64,000 nt of DNA from Roseomonas haemaphysalidis (GCF_017355405.1 NZ_CP061177.1:310001-374000); one strand, 5' to 3'; counted from the stretch's first letter, positions 42,347-52,115 are shown. The notes: a model not told the origin generated them from the sequence alone. Numbers and translations: made by a program.

Positions 42347-43158
42347 TGCACGTGGTCCGGCATGGCGGGGTCCAGCCGGTCGCGCACCGCGTCGCCCAGC
42401 AGGTTGAAGCCCACCACGGTCAGCAGGATGGCGGCGCCCGGCAGCACCACCAGCATCGGCGCGGTGCGGAAAAAGGGCCGCGCATCGTTGATCATGATGC
42501 CCCATTCGGCGGCGGGTGGCGCCAGCCCCAGGCCGAGAAAGGACAGCCCCGCCACATGCAGCATCCAGTGCCCGAGATCGAGGCTGGCCAGCACCGCCAG
42601 CGGCCCGGCCAGCGCGGGCAGCAGGTGGCGCCGCATGATGGCCAGCCGCGACAGCCCGGCCACCTGCGCCGCCGCCACGTAGTCCCGCCCGCGGAGCGTC
42701 AGCGTCACGCCGCGCACCAGCCGGGCGTACCAGGCCCAGTGGGACAGCGCGATGGCCACCACCACGTTGGTCAGCCCGGTGCCCAGCGCGCCGATCATGA
42801 ACAACGCCAGCACCAGCGTCGGCACGGTCATGAAGGCGTCGCAGACACGCATCAGCAGGGCATCCACGGCACCGCCCAGCAGCCCCGCCACCATGCCCAC
42901 CGCGCAGCCCAGCGTCAGCACCAGCGCCAGAATGGCCGCCACGGCCGCGAAGGACGCCCGCGCGCCCCAAAGCAGGCGTGACAGCAGGTCGCGCCCCAGA
43001 TGGTCGGTTCCCAGCCAGTGGCCGGCGGAAGGCGGCAGCAGGCGCCGGGACAGATCGGTCAGCGCCGGATCATGGGGCGCGAGCCAGGGCGCGAGGATGG
43101 CGGCGGCGAGCATGGTGGCGACCAGCCCGACGGCCAGGGGAACGGCGATGCGCCTCAC
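42343..43158 (-). CDS. nikC: Nickel ABC importer permease NikC
   Basis: 271 aa with LGTDHLGRDLLSRLLWGARAS, the EAA loop AAAQVAGLSRLAIMRRHLLP and the end FNLLGDAVRDRLDPAM, all typical of DppC/NikC permeases. ATG overlaps the nikB stop as ATGA. Forms the channel with NikB. Confidence 0.9.
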   Translation of the reverse strand: MRRIAVPLAVGLVATMLAAAILAPWLAPHDPALTDLSRRLLPPSAGHWLGTDHLGRDLLSRLLWGARASFAAVAAILALVLTLGCAVGMVAGLLGGAVDALLMRVCDAFMTVPTLVLALFMIGALGTGLTNVVVAIALSHWAWYARLVRGVTLTLRGRDYVAAAQVAGLSRLAIMRRHLLPALAGPLAVLASLDLGHWMLHVAGLSFLGLGLAPPAAEWGIMINDARPFFRTAPMLVVLPGAAILLTVVGFNLLGDAVRDRLDPAMPDHVH

Positions 43159-44093
43159 GCCGCGCGCTCCAGGCGGATGCGCGGATCAAGCCAGGCGTAG
43201 AGCAGGTCAACCAGCAGGTTGCACAGCACAAAGACCGCGGTCATCACCACGATGAAGCCCTGCAGCACCGGATAGTCCCGGTTGCCGATGGCCAGCAGCG
43301 CCCAGCGGCCGAGGCCGGGCCAGCCGAACACCGTCTCCACCACCATGGCGCCGCCCATCAGCTCGCCCAGGTGCAGGCCGATGGCGGTCAACGGCGGCAC
43401 CATGGCGTTCAGCACGATGTGACGCCCCAGCAGCGTGCGCGCGGGCAGGCCGCGGGCGCGGGCGAAGCGCAGATGCGCCTCCCCCAGCACGCCGAGCACG
43501 GAAGCGCGCACGAGCCGCAGCATGACGCTGGCGGACATGGCGGCGGTGGCCAGGGCGGGCAGGATGATGCTGGCGGGCCCGTCCCGCCCGACGGCGGGCA
43601 GCCAGCCCAGCGTGACGGCGAAGAAGAGCACCAGCAGGAAGCCCAGCCAAAAGTTCGGCACCGACACGCCGAGAAAGCTGATGACCCGCGTCAGATGGTC
43701 CGGCCAGCGGTCCCGGTGCAGCGCCGCCCAGATGCCCAGCGGCACGCCCGCCAGGATGGTGACCAGCATGGCCGTGCCCGCCAGTTGCAGGGTGGCGGGC
43801 AGGTAGTGCGCGATCTCCTCCGCCACCGGACGCCCGGTGAACCAGGACACCCCGAGGTCGCCGCGCAGCGCCGCGGCCAGCCAATGGAAGAACTGCACCA
43901 GCAAAGGCTGGTCCAGCCCGAGCTGCTGCCGCGCCACCGCCAGCGCGGCATCGGTGGGCGGGATCTGCGCCAGGCGCAAGTAGTCCAGCACCGCGTCGCC
44001 GCGCCCCAGCCGCAGCATGGCGAAGAAGCCGAAGGAGACGATGAGCAACAGCGGCAGCAGCGTTGCCAGCCGTCGCAGGACGAAGCCAGCCAC
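43155..44093 (-). CDS. nikB: Nickel ABC importer permease NikB
   Basis: 312 aa with six membrane helices, the segment GDLGVSWFTGRPVAEEI near residue 95, the EAA loop RFARARGLPARTLLGRH and the C-terminal LVDLLYAWLDPRIRLERAA. It starts 2 nt after the nikA stop and overlaps nikC. Partner of NikC. Confidence 0.9.
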   Translation of the reverse strand: MAGFVLRRLATLLPLLLIVSFGFFAMLRLGRGDAVLDYLRLAQIPPTDAALAVARQQLGLDQPLLVQFFHWLAAALRGDLGVSWFTGRPVAEEIAHYLPATLQLAGTAMLVTILAGVPLGIWAALHRDRWPDHLTRVISFLGVSVPNFWLGFLLVLFFAVTLGWLPAVGRDGPASIILPALATAAMSASVMLRLVRASVLGVLGEAHLRFARARGLPARTLLGRHIVLNAMVPPLTAIGLHLGELMGGAMVVETVFGWPGLGRWALLAIGNRDYPVLQGFIVVMTAVFVLCNLLVDLLYAWLDPRIRLERAA

Positions 44094-44095
44094 GC

Positions 44096-45661
44096 TCAGC
44101 CCCGGCCGATCCGGGCGAAGGGAATGTCCGTCCGCGTGTCACCGAACGGCACCCGGCCCAGCGACGGCCGGTGCACGAGCTTGTTGGTGAAAAAGGAAAC
44201 CGGAACATACACCGCCTGCTCGTGCAGCGTGGTCAGCAGCCAGCGATACTCTTCCGCCCGCCGCGCGTGATCGGTGATCGCCAGCACGGCACCGATGCGG
44301 CGGTCGATCTCGGCCTTCATCGGCAGCCCGCGCTGGGCCTGGTAGTCGGCATGCGACGGTGCGCGCATCGAGGCCAGAAAGGCGTGGGGGTCGTAGGGCG
44401 CGCCCCAGGTATCGTTGAAGATCATGCCGAAATCGCCGGAGCGCTGGCGGCCGTAATAGGTGCTGGCATCCTCGCCCACCAGCCGCGCGGCGATGCCGAT
44501 GCGCGCGAGGTCGCCCTGCACGGCCTCGCCAATAGCTTTCTGCAAGGCATCCGCGCCGATGAAGCAGAGGTCCAGCGCCAGGTCCCGGCCATCCCTGCGG
44601 CGCACCCGCCCCCCGGCGGGCAGCGTCCAGCCTGCCGCCTCCAGCCGCGCCGCCGCCGCCGCGCGGTCGAAGCCGGGCGCCTGCAGGCCCAGATCGGTAT
44701 AGGGGAAGTTCGTGGCGAACAGCGTTCCCGCCGCGGGCTCGGTGTCCAGCAGGATGTGCCGGACCAGCGCCGCGCGATCGATGCCCTGGGCGATCGCCTG
44801 CCGCACGGCGGGGTCGTCGGTGGGCGCCAGGGCCGAGTTCAGCGCCAGCAGCCGCGTGCCGATGGGCGGCGAGATGGCGGTGGTGAAGCGCCGGTCAGCG
44901 GCGAAGCGGCGAAAGGTATCGGCATCCAGCTGGTCCGTGCCGTAGGCCAGGTCGATCTCGCCGCTTTCCAGCGCCAGCGCCCGGGCGTTGCTGTCGCCCA
45001 GCACGCGCACCAGCACCTCCTCCAGCACCGGCTTCTCGCCCCAATAGCCATCGTTGCGGCGGAACAGGTCGTGCTGGCCGCGCGCCGTTTCCGCCAGCAC
45101 CCAGGGACCGGTGCCGACCGGCGCCGCGATGCCGCCATCCGCCCGCAGCACCGCCGGGGAAGCGAAGCGCAGGGGACGAGGCAGGGACAGCTCCAGCAGC
45201 GCCGGATAGTACGGTCCCTGCAGCCGCAGTCGGACAGTGCCCGGGTCGATCGCCTCGGCGCCCTCGATCTGGTTGACCAGTTCCAGCCAGGCATGCCGCG
45301 CACGGTTGCGAAGCACGGCGTCGACATTGGCCACCACGGCGGCGGCGTCGAAGGGCGTCCCGTCGGAAAAGCTCACGCCCTGCCGCAGGGTGAAGCGCCA
45401 GGCGCGGCCGTCCTCCTCCATCTCCCAGGCCGTGGCCAGCGCGGGGACGATCCTGCCACCCTCGGCGTAGCGCACCAGCGGTTCATACAGCATCGACTGG
45501 GCGTACATCTGGTTGGGCGAATAAAGATGCGGGTGCAGCGGCCCGGCATTGCTGGGCCAGGAGAAGGTCAGCCTGCGCCGGGTCGCCTGGGCAGCGGCGG
45601 GGGTCATGGCGGCCAGCGCCGCCGCCCCGCCCATGGCGTGCAGCATCGAACGGCGCAGCAT
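44096..45661 (-). CDS. nikA: Periplasmic nickel-binding protein NikA
   Basis: 521 aa SBP family 5 protein with an N-terminal export signal (RRSMLHAMGGAAALAAMTPAAAQA; twin Arg at 3-4, so Tat export is possible). NikA-specific stretches include FSWPSNAGPLHPHLYSPNQ, MLYEPLVRYAEGG and NDTWGAPYDPHAFLASMR, from memory of E. coli NikA. First gene of the minus-strand operon; the NikR-type palindrome lies 29-56 nt upstream of its start, so nickel-replete cells should shut it off. Confidence 0.9.
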   Translation of the reverse strand: MLRRSMLHAMGGAAALAAMTPAAAQATRRRLTFSWPSNAGPLHPHLYSPNQMYAQSMLYEPLVRYAEGGRIVPALATAWEMEEDGRAWRFTLRQGVSFSDGTPFDAAAVVANVDAVLRNRARHAWLELVNQIEGAEAIDPGTVRLRLQGPYYPALLELSLPRPLRFASPAVLRADGGIAAPVGTGPWVLAETARGQHDLFRRNDGYWGEKPVLEEVLVRVLGDSNARALALESGEIDLAYGTDQLDADTFRRFAADRRFTTAISPPIGTRLLALNSALAPTDDPAVRQAIAQGIDRAALVRHILLDTEPAAGTLFATNFPYTDLGLQAPGFDRAAAAARLEAAGWTLPAGGRVRRRDGRDLALDLCFIGADALQKAIGEAVQGDLARIGIAARLVGEDASTYYGRQRSGDFGMIFNDTWGAPYDPHAFLASMRAPSHADYQAQRGLPMKAEIDRRIGAVLAITDHARRAEEYRWLLTTLHEQAVYVPVSFFTNKLVHRPSLGRVPFGDTRTDIPFARIGRG

Positions 45662-45689
45662 GGTAATCCCCAGCGTCCTGAACAGCGTG

Positions 45690-45717
45690 GTATGCTAAGT
45701 TTATCGGAACAGCATAT
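45690..45717. promoter_or_regulatory. NikR operator between nikA and nikR
   Basis: GTATGC-N16-GCATAT. The E. coli NikR operator is GTATGA-N16-TCATAC; the spacing is identical and 5 of 6 positions in each half are dyad-related here. It lies between the divergent nikA and nikR starts, so it can control both. Confidence 0.8.
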
Positions 45718-45738
45718 CAACCCATCGCGAGAGGCGGC

Positions 45739-46164
45739 ATGCAGCGCATCACCATCACCCTCGACGACGACCTGCTGCGGGAGGTTGATGGCCTGGGCTA
45801 TGCGAACCGGTCGGAAGCCATCCGTGACCTCGCCCGCGCCGGATTACGCCAGGCCGCCGAGGCACGACAGGCAGAGGGCCCCGCGGTGGGCGCGCTGGCC
45901 TATGTCTACGACCATCACCGTCGCGACCTGCCGGAACGACTGACCAATTCGTTCCACGACCACCACGCCCTTTCGGTGGCCACCCTGCACGTCCACCTGG
46001 ATCACCATGCCTGCCTGGAAGTTGCCGTCCTGAAGGGGGACGCATCGGTGGTCCGCCGCTTCGCGGACGCCGTGATCGCGGAACGCGGGGTACAGCACGG
46101 AAGCCTTCTGCTGCTTTCGCAGGCCAGGGCGGCCGTTCCTGACGTAAAGCCCGACCAAGGCTGA
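45739..46164 (+). CDS. nikR: Nickel-responsive repressor NikR
   Basis: 141 aa ribbon-helix-helix repressor. The DNA-binding strand is [15 protein letters not shown] at residues 3-17. High-affinity Ni ligands follow the E. coli pattern: His84, His86 and Cys92 in [10 protein letters not shown], with His73 in SFHDHH as the ligand from the partner subunit. GAGAGGCGGC precedes the ATG. Divergent from nikABCDE with its operator in between; when Ni is bound it represses the importer. Confidence 0.95.
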   Translation: MQRITITLDDDLLREVDGLGYANRSEAIRDLARAGLRQAAEARQAEGPAVGALAYVYDHHRRDLPERLTNSFHDHHALSVATLHVHLDHHACLEVAVLKGDASVVRRFADAVIAERGVQHGSLLLLSQARAAVPDVKPDQG

Positions 46165-46287
46165 TATCTCGCCGGCCCACGGCCAGACAACCGATCTGGC
46201 GACCGCAGCCCCGGCGGTGGTCCAGGATGATTCCATGCCGTGACCGGCCATGGCCGACTGGAACACCATGACCCACACATACGGAAG

Positions 46288-46974
46288 CTATTCCGAAAGT
46301 CGGTACCCGACGCCTGGCTCCGTCTTGAGCAAACCCGCCGCCCGGCCGAACTTCTGGCGGAGATGACCGACATAGACCCTGAGGTACTGTGCCTCGTCGG
46401 AGTGGGCCGGGCCCCAGACCGCCGTTAACAGCTGCTGCTGGGTGAGCACCCGCCCCCGTGCCTGAGCGAGACACACGAGGAGGGACCATTCCCTGGGCGT
46501 CAGGTGCAACGGCTCCCCCCCTCCGATCTTCGCGAACCGCCGATCAATGTTGATGCAAAGCGAACCCACATTCAGCTCGGTCGCCGGGGCCCGATCGCCG
46601 GAGGCTGCTCTGCGGAGGGCGACGCGGATGCGCGCCAGCAGCTCCGCAAGAGCGAAGGGCTTCTCAACATAATCGTCGGCCCCGGCATCCAGCGCCGCGA
46701 CCTTCTCCTCCTCCTGGCCACGGGCCGAAACAACGAGGATCGGCGCCTGGATGAAGGCCCTCAGGCGCGAAATCATGAGTTGGCCATCGATGTCCGGCAA
46801 TCCGAGATCCAGCAGGATCAAGGCCGGTTGCCGGATGGCCGCCAACCGCAGAGCCTCCTCCCCGGTTTCGGCCTTGATGGTGTCGTACCCGGCGGCGGCC
46901 AATGCAGGGGCGAGAAACCGGTGGATCTGCGGCTCATCGTCGACAACGAGCAACCGCGTGCGGCTGGCGGTCAT
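46288..46974 (-). CDS. kdpE: KdpE, response regulator for potassium uptake
   Basis: 228 aa OmpR/PhoB-type regulator. Receiver domain with acidic pocket VVDDEP, phosphoacceptor Asp56 in LLDLGLPD, Lys in DYVEKPFALAELLARI; C-terminal winged helix HLTPREWSLLVCLAQARGRV ending VGYRLSE. ATGA overlap with kdpD. When phosphorylated by KdpD at low potassium or high salt it activates kdpFABC, encoded on the opposite strand. Confidence 0.95.
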   Translation of the reverse strand: MTASRTRLLVVDDEPQIHRFLAPALAAAGYDTIKAETGEEALRLAAIRQPALILLDLGLPDIDGQLMISRLRAFIQAPILVVSARGQEEEKVAALDAGADDYVEKPFALAELLARIRVALRRAASGDRAPATELNVGSLCINIDRRFAKIGGGEPLHLTPREWSLLVCLAQARGRVLTQQQLLTAVWGPAHSDEAQYLRVYVGHLRQKFGRAAGLLKTEPGVGYRLSE

Positions 46975-49604
46975 GCGGGCAGGGACACCGTCATGCGGGT
47001 TCCATGCCCATCCCGGATGGGGCTCTCAGCAGTGATACGTCCTCCCATGGCATGCGTGAGGCCCTGGCAGATCGCAAGTCCCAGGCCACTCCCAGCCGGT
47101 GCGGCGTCCCCGCGGCGCACACGGAAGAAGGGGTCGAAGATCTGATGAAGCTGATCGTGTGGAACACCGATGCCCTGGTCTTCCACCGCAATGGTCACCT
47201 CGGGACCCACGCGCCGCGCCTTGACGACGATCGGTGTGTCCGGCTCGGAGAATTTGGCAGCGTTGTCGAAAAGGTTGGCCAGGATCTGCTCCAGGAGAAC
47301 GGGGTCCAGCCGTGGTGCCGGAAGCCTGCTGTCGATATCGCAGGTGATGTCGCGTCCGATGCGACGACTGGCCCGCTCCGCCGCCGAGCGGACCGCGTCC
47401 TCGATATCCACCGGCTCACGCCTAGGCTCGACCTGCCCACCTTCCAAACGAACAATGTCGATGACATTGCTCAGGTAACGGGCGAGCCGCACGGTTTCTT
47501 CCTCGGCGGTCGTCAAGAGGTCGCTGCGGACTGCGGCCGTCAAGCTGTCACCGGAGATCCGCAGGGTTTCTATCGCACCCCGGATTGATGTCAGCGGTGT
47601 GCGCAGGTCGTGGCCGATGGAGGCCAGCAAGGCAGATCGCAACGTTTCCGTTTCCGCGCGCGCCGCGTTGCGCGCATTCTCAGCCATCAGCTGCGACCGT
47701 TCGAGCGCGATCGCGGCTTGGTCGATCAATGCATCCAGTGCCCGGTCCCGCTCGGTCTCGATGTCCTTCACCTGGCCAGCCATCTGCAGGGCCAGCAGTC
47801 CCACCACGCCATCCGCGGTGCGCATGGGCCGAAACTGCCAGTCGGCAGATGGCAGCGCATCGGTCGCAAAGCCAGCCCGCGTTCCCCGTGACAGCGCCCA
47901 CCGCGCGGCCGCCATGGAAGCGGCATCGGGCTCCATCTCGACAGGGCGGGCGGCGCGCACGACCGGCTCGCCATCCAGCGGCAGAAGCACACAGGCCGGA
48001 CGGTCGGCCAGTTTCGCGGCCTCCTGCGCCACCACGGTCAGGAGATCCCCTGTCGACGTCACGGCGCTGAGCCTGCGCGACACCTCGACCAGGCGCCGCA
48101 TACCGAAGATCCGTGCGCGCGCGGTGCTGACAGATCGCCCGAGGCTGCCGGTGGTCCCCGCCAGCAGCAGCGCGACGGCGAAGAAGATGGCGCCGCCCAT
48201 CACCTCCTGAATGCCGGACAGCGCGAAGGTGAAGCGGGGCACGAGAAACAAGAAATCCCAAACCAGAAAGGACAGCAACGCCCCCGCGGCGGCGGCGGTG
48301 GGGCCGAACCAGGCCGCCAGCGCCACGACGGCAGCCAGGTAGATCATGCCCAGGCCACCCTCGGGCACGATCCCGTCGGCCCAGATGCTCACGAGCGTGG
48401 TGAGTGCCACCAACGATGGCACGGCAACCCAACTGGCCCAGTTCGGCAGTCCCGCCACTTCCCGCCGCACGCGCGGCATGACGCCCGATAGCGCAGGCAC
48501 CAGATGCAGGGTGAAGCTGCTGGCTTGCCGGACCAATGCTGTGGTGAGGGTCCGCCCCGTCAGGCGGCGCCAAACAGAGGGCTGCCCGCGGCCGACCACC
48601 AGATGGGTCGCGTTGTGCGTGCGGGCATGGTTCAAAACGGCGGTGGGCAGGTCGCGTGCAGCCGTGGTCTCGACCTCAGCGTGAAGCTGCTCGGCCAGCC
48701 GGAGAGCCGGCGATGGGCTGATGCCGCCCGCCCCACCCGGCATCTCAACATGCAGGACCATGAGCGGCGCGTGCAGCGCATCGGCAATCCGCCGGGCGTG
48801 ACGCACCACAGCCTCCGCCGAGGCATCCCGGCCAACCAGGGCCAGGACCCGATCGCCGACCGGCCAGGGACCGGAAATGGCATTGGCGCGCATGTAGCCG
48901 GTGACATCGGCGTCCACCCGCTCCGCCGTTCGCCGCAGCGCGATTTGCCGCAGCGCCGCCAGATTACCCTCGCGGAAGAAGCCCTTCAGGGCGCGGGCCG
49001 CCTGCTCGGGGCGATACACCTTGCCTTGCTGCATCCGCTCCAGAAGTTCGGTGGGCGGGATGTCGATCAGCTCGACGGCATCCGCCCCCGCCAGCACGTG
49101 ATCCGGCACGGTTTCCTGCACGCGGATGCCGGTGATGCGCGCAACGTCGTCCGACAAGCTTTCCAGATGCTGGACGTTCATCGCCGTCCACACCTCGATC
49201 CCGGCATCCCGCAATTCCTCGACATCCTGCCACCGCTTGGGATGGCGGCTGCCAGGGGCATTGGTATGCGCGAGCTCGTCCACCACCAGGACCTGGGGAT
49301 GCCGCGTCAGGGCGGTGTCGAGGTCAAACTCCCGCAACGTCTGGCCGCGGTAGGAGATCTGCCGCAGCGGTAATACCTCCAGGGTACCGATCTGCGCGGC
49401 GGTGTCCTGGCGCCCATGCGTTTCCACCAACCCGACGACAACATCGGTGCCACCATCCCGCAGACGGCGCGCCTCGTTCAGCATCTCGAAGGTTTTGCCC
49501 ACGCCGGGCGCCGCGCCCAGGAAGACCTTCAGGCGCCCACGGCCCTCCCGTTGCGCCATGGCCAACAGGGCATCGGGGTCCGGGCGGGCAGACGGGTCAT
49601 TCAT
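46971..49604 (-). CDS. kdpD: KdpD, potassium-sensing histidine kinase
   Basis: 877 aa. The cytoplasmic KdpD domain has a Walker A GAAPGVGKT at residues 30-38 and VVDELAHTNAPGS; a Usp-like domain follows (about 230-365), then four membrane helices (about 395-500), a GAF-like region, HisKA with phospho-His in SIGHDLRTPLTSIRG (about 666) and a HATPase_c domain ending near GSGLGLAICQGL. Length matches the family (about 890). It starts 38 nt from a possible small membrane-protein gene on the same strand. Confidence 0.95.
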   Translation of the reverse strand: MNDPSARPDPDALLAMAQREGRGRLKVFLGAAPGVGKTFEMLNEARRLRDGGTDVVVGLVETHGRQDTAAQIGTLEVLPLRQISYRGQTLREFDLDTALTRHPQVLVVDELAHTNAPGSRHPKRWQDVEELRDAGIEVWTAMNVQHLESLSDDVARITGIRVQETVPDHVLAGADAVELIDIPPTELLERMQQGKVYRPEQAARALKGFFREGNLAALRQIALRRTAERVDADVTGYMRANAISGPWPVGDRVLALVGRDASAEAVVRHARRIADALHAPLMVLHVEMPGGAGGISPSPALRLAEQLHAEVETTAARDLPTAVLNHARTHNATHLVVGRGQPSVWRRLTGRTLTTALVRQASSFTLHLVPALSGVMPRVRREVAGLPNWASWVAVPSLVALTTLVSIWADGIVPEGGLGMIYLAAVVALAAWFGPTAAAAGALLSFLVWDFLFLVPRFTFALSGIQEVMGGAIFFAVALLLAGTTGSLGRSVSTARARIFGMRRLVEVSRRLSAVTSTGDLLTVVAQEAAKLADRPACVLLPLDGEPVVRAARPVEMEPDAASMAAARWALSRGTRAGFATDALPSADWQFRPMRTADGVVGLLALQMAGQVKDIETERDRALDALIDQAAIALERSQLMAENARNAARAETETLRSALLASIGHDLRTPLTSIRGAIETLRISGDSLTAAVRSDLLTTAEEETVRLARYLSNVIDIVRLEGGQVEPRREPVDIEDAVRSAAERASRRIGRDITCDIDSRLPAPRLDPVLLEQILANLFDNAAKFSEPDTPIVVKARRVGPEVTIAVEDQGIGVPHDQLHQIFDPFFRVRRGDAAPAGSGLGLAICQGLTHAMGGRITAESPIRDGHGTRMTVSLPA

Positions 49605-49642
49605 GCTTGGCGCTTACAACGGCGGGTGCGGCATTCAAAGCA

Positions 49643-49975
49643 TCATCGGAGGTGCGGCGGAGCCGCATGCCAGGCCATGCCCATAGCTGCCAGCGCGATG
49701 ATCGCACATCCGGCAAGCCAGACCCAGGGGGCGTATGGGAAAGCCGGCGCATGGCCTCGTTGACCCAGTCCCAGTGCGAAAGAACAGAGAAGCGCCCATG
49801 ACATCTCGATTAGGACCGTGGCAGCGAACAGCCATTCCCCCGGGAACGCCACCAGACGAGATGATAATGATGAGCGAGCCCTGAACCGCACCGATCCGTG
49901 CCCGCCCGCACCCGGTTGAAGGTGATGGCTCTCGGAATACGCGGGAGCCGCACTTCCTCGCAGGTCAACCATCAT
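49643..49975 (-). CDS. Possible small membrane protein upstream of kdpD
   Basis: 110 aa with two hydrophobic segments, residues about 49-72 (WLFAATVLIEMSWALLC) and 83-102 (WVWLAGCAIIALAAMGMAW). GGAGACA lies before tandem ATGs at 49975 and 49972. No family recognised and the first 45 residues are low-complexity, so a shorter protein is possible. Same strand as kdpD and kdpE; it could be a small Kdp accessory protein or a spurious frame in the divergent region. Confidence 0.4.
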   Translation of the reverse strand: MMVDLRGSAAPAYSESHHLQPGAGGHGSVRFRARSSLSSRLVAFPGEWLFAATVLIEMSWALLCSFALGLGQRGHAPAFPYAPWVWLAGCAIIALAAMGMAWHAAPPHLR

Positions 49976-50224
49976 TGTCTCCGGGAAGCCGTTGCGGACT
50001 GCAAGCAGGTCGCTTGGCTGATAGGCCGGAGAGCCATCAAAAAGATATGTGAGCCTTCAAGCGAACCAATAAAGGCGGCATAAAAACGCGCAGCTCGGAC
50101 GAGCGCTTTTATGGGTTTTTTATAAGTCCTGGACAAAACTCACATCGAAATTTTGCGCGCCGCCAAGTTAGCAGCAGAGACCTGAATGGGGCTTTCCCGT
50201 TCTCCGTCGCGCGAGTTCATCCCG
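49976..50224. other. Divergent kdp control region
   Basis: About 250 bp between the leftward kdpD side and the rightward kdp structural genes. It is clearly richer in A and T than its surroundings around 50050-50160. It holds the T-rich repeat listed separately and a short GCTCGGACGAGC hairpin just before it. An ATG at 50186 could extend the first small peptide. I see no other gene. Confidence 0.5.
50107..50123 (+). promoter_or_regulatory. Candidate KdpE-binding T-rich direct repeat
   Basis: TTTTAT occurs at 50107-50112 and 50118-50123, 11 bp apart (one helical turn), inside TTTTATGGGTTTTTTATAAG. The E. coli KdpE site is a similar T-rich run with TTTATA and TTTACA. Located 60-120 bp upstream of the kdp peptides. 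Suggestive only. Confidence 0.4.
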
Positions 50225-50308
50225 ATGATCGATGTTCTGCTCCTGGCGCTTGGCCTCGGCTTCTTCGGCCTGATGGCGGCCTACGCCGCCGCCTGCGAAA
50301 AGGTCTGA
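50225..50308 (+). CDS. 27-aa membrane peptide preceding kdpF
   Basis: [20 protein letters not shown] followed by AAACEKV: one membrane helix and a short charged end with a Cys. Short peptides of this look occur directly before kdpF in other proteobacteria (from memory), so it is likely translated. An in-frame ATG at 50186 would add 13 residues (MGLSRSPSREFIP). It ends 6 nt before the kdpF start. Function unknown; perhaps a second KdpF-like stabilising subunit. Confidence 0.6.
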   Translation: MIDVLLLALGLGFFGLMAAYAAACEKV

Positions 50309-50314
50309 TACCCC

Positions 50315-50401
50315 GTGCTCGACCTCATCCTGGGCGCCGCCGTTTCAGCGGGCCTGCTCGGCTACCTGCTATGGGCGCTCCTGCGCCCCGAGGATCTGTG
50401 A
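50315..50401 (+). CDS. kdpF: KdpF, small subunit of the potassium ATPase
   Basis: 28 aa: [20 protein letters not shown] followed by ALLRPEDL, the KdpF pattern (single helix, then R-P-E-x-F/L). It starts with GTG and ends 4 nt before kdpA. KdpF lies in the membrane and stabilises the KdpABC complex. Confidence 0.85.
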   Translation: MLDLILGAAVSAGLLGYLLWALLRPEDL

Positions 50402-50405
50402 TCCC

Positions 50406-52103
50406 ATGACCCTGATCGGATGGGCGCAGATCGCGCTCGTGCTCGCCGCCGTCCTGGCAGCCGCTATCCCGCTTGGCCGCTACATCGCCGCCGTGGCTGA
50501 GGGCCGCATCCGCTGGCTGCGACCGGTCGAGGCCCTGTTCTTCCGCGCCGGCGGCATCGATCCCAATGCCGAGCAAGGCTGGCGCGCCTATGCCATGGCC
50601 ATGCTGGCGGTCAACGCGCTCGGCTTTCTGCTGCTTTACCTCCTCCTTCGCCTGCAGGGCATGCTGCCACTCAATCCCCGCGGCTTCGACGGGCTGTCTC
50701 CCTGGCTGGCCTTCAACACCGCCGTCTCCTTTGTCAGCAACACCAACTGGCAGGCCTATTCCGGGGAAGTGGCGATGTCCTACTTGTCCCAGATGGTGGG
50801 GCTGGCGGTGCAGAACTTCCTTTCGGCCTCGACCGGCATCGCGCTGGCGCTGGCGGTGTCGCGAGCCTTCGCCCGGGGTGGCATCTCCAGCCTCGGCAAC
50901 TTCTGGGCGGATTTCACACGGGTCACGCTGTACGTGCTGCTGCCGCTGGCCGTGGTGGTCGGCTTCATCTTCGTCGCCCTCGGCATCCCGCAGACCTTCG
51001 CCGACTACGTGACCGCCACCACGCTGGAGGGCGGGCAGCAGGTGATTCCGCTTGGCCCCGCGGCGTTCCAGATCGCCATCAAGCACCTCGGCACCAACGG
51101 CGGCGGCTTCTTTGGCGTCAACTCGCTGCATCCCTTCGAGGGACCAGGCGCTCTGGTGACGGCCATCCAGATCTGGTGCCAGGCGGTCATTCCCTTCGCG
51201 CTATGCATCACCTTCGGCCACCTGGTGCGCGACGCGCGGCAGGGCCGCACCCTGCTGGCGGTCATGCTGGGCTTTGTTGTGGTAGCGACGCTCGCCATCT
51301 ACGCCGCCGAGGCCGCGGGCACGCCGATCATGGCCGCGCTGGGGGTGGACCCCGCGCAGGGCAACATGGAAGGCAAGGATGTCCGGTTCGGCCTGGCCCT
51401 GGCCTCGCTGTTCACAGCCACCACCACCGGCGCCTCCTGCGGCGCGGTCAACGCCATGTTCAGCAGCTTCACGCCGCTGGGCGGCATGGTGCCGCTGTTC
51501 CTGATTCAGCTGGGCGAGGTCCTGCCGGGCGGCGTCGGCTCTGGCCTCTACGGCATCCTCATCTTCGCTCTGCTGGCGGTGTTCGTCGCCGGGCTGATGG
51601 TGGGCCGCACGCCGGAATACCTGGGCAAGAAGATCCAGGCCCGTGAGGTCAAGCTGGCGATGCTGGCGGTGCTGGTACTCCCCGCGACCATCCTGGGCTT
51701 CACCGCTGTCTCCCTGGTCCTGCCGATGGCGACCGCCTCCCTCGCCCACGTCGGCCCGCACGCGTTGACGGAGATGCTCTACGCCTACACATCGGCGGCG
51801 GGCAACAACGGCTCGGCCTTCGGCGGGCTCACGGCGGACACGCCCTGGCTGAACACCACGCTCGGCATCGCCATGCTGCTCGGCCGCTTCGCCTATGTGG
51901 TGCCTGTCCTGGCCATCGCGGGCGGCCTCGCCGCCAAGGTGAAGGCGCCGGAAGGCACCGGCACGCTGCCCACGCATGGGCCGCTCTTCGCCGGCCTGCT
52001 GGCCGGCATCATCCTGATCCTGGGCGGGCTCCAGTTCCTGCCTTCCCTCGCTCTCGGTCCCCTGGCGGAGCACTTCGTGATGCTTGCCGGGAAGACCTTC
52101 TGA
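50406..52103 (+). CDS. kdpA: KdpA, potassium-binding channel subunit
   Basis: 565 aa, ten membrane helices. Selectivity-filter loops are recognisable: [40 protein letters not shown] and [12 protein letters not shown]. It selects K+ and passes it through a tunnel to KdpB. Second large transport gene after kdpF, 4 nt gap. Confidence 0.96.
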   Translation: MTLIGWAQIALVLAAVLAAAIPLGRYIAAVAEGRIRWLRPVEALFFRAGGIDPNAEQGWRAYAMAMLAVNALGFLLLYLLLRLQGMLPLNPRGFDGLSPWLAFNTAVSFVSNTNWQAYSGEVAMSYLSQMVGLAVQNFLSASTGIALALAVSRAFARGGISSLGNFWADFTRVTLYVLLPLAVVVGFIFVALGIPQTFADYVTATTLEGGQQVIPLGPAAFQIAIKHLGTNGGGFFGVNSLHPFEGPGALVTAIQIWCQAVIPFALCITFGHLVRDARQGRTLLAVMLGFVVVATLAIYAAEAAGTPIMAALGVDPAQGNMEGKDVRFGLALASLFTATTTGASCGAVNAMFSSFTPLGGMVPLFLIQLGEVLPGGVGSGLYGILIFALLAVFVAGLMVGRTPEYLGKKIQAREVKLAMLAVLVLPATILGFTAVSLVLPMATASLAHVGPHALTEMLYAYTSAAGNNGSAFGGLTADTPWLNTTLGIAMLLGRFAYVVPVLAIAGGLAAKVKAPEGTGTLPTHGPLFAGLLAGIILILGGLQFLPSLALGPLAEHFVMLAGKTF

Positions 52104-52115
52104 GGTCCTGAACCT

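Noticed and set aside
49898..50083. 61-codon plus-strand frame in the kdp control region
   Set aside because: No ribosome site, no conserved features, and it overlaps the opposite-strand candidate.
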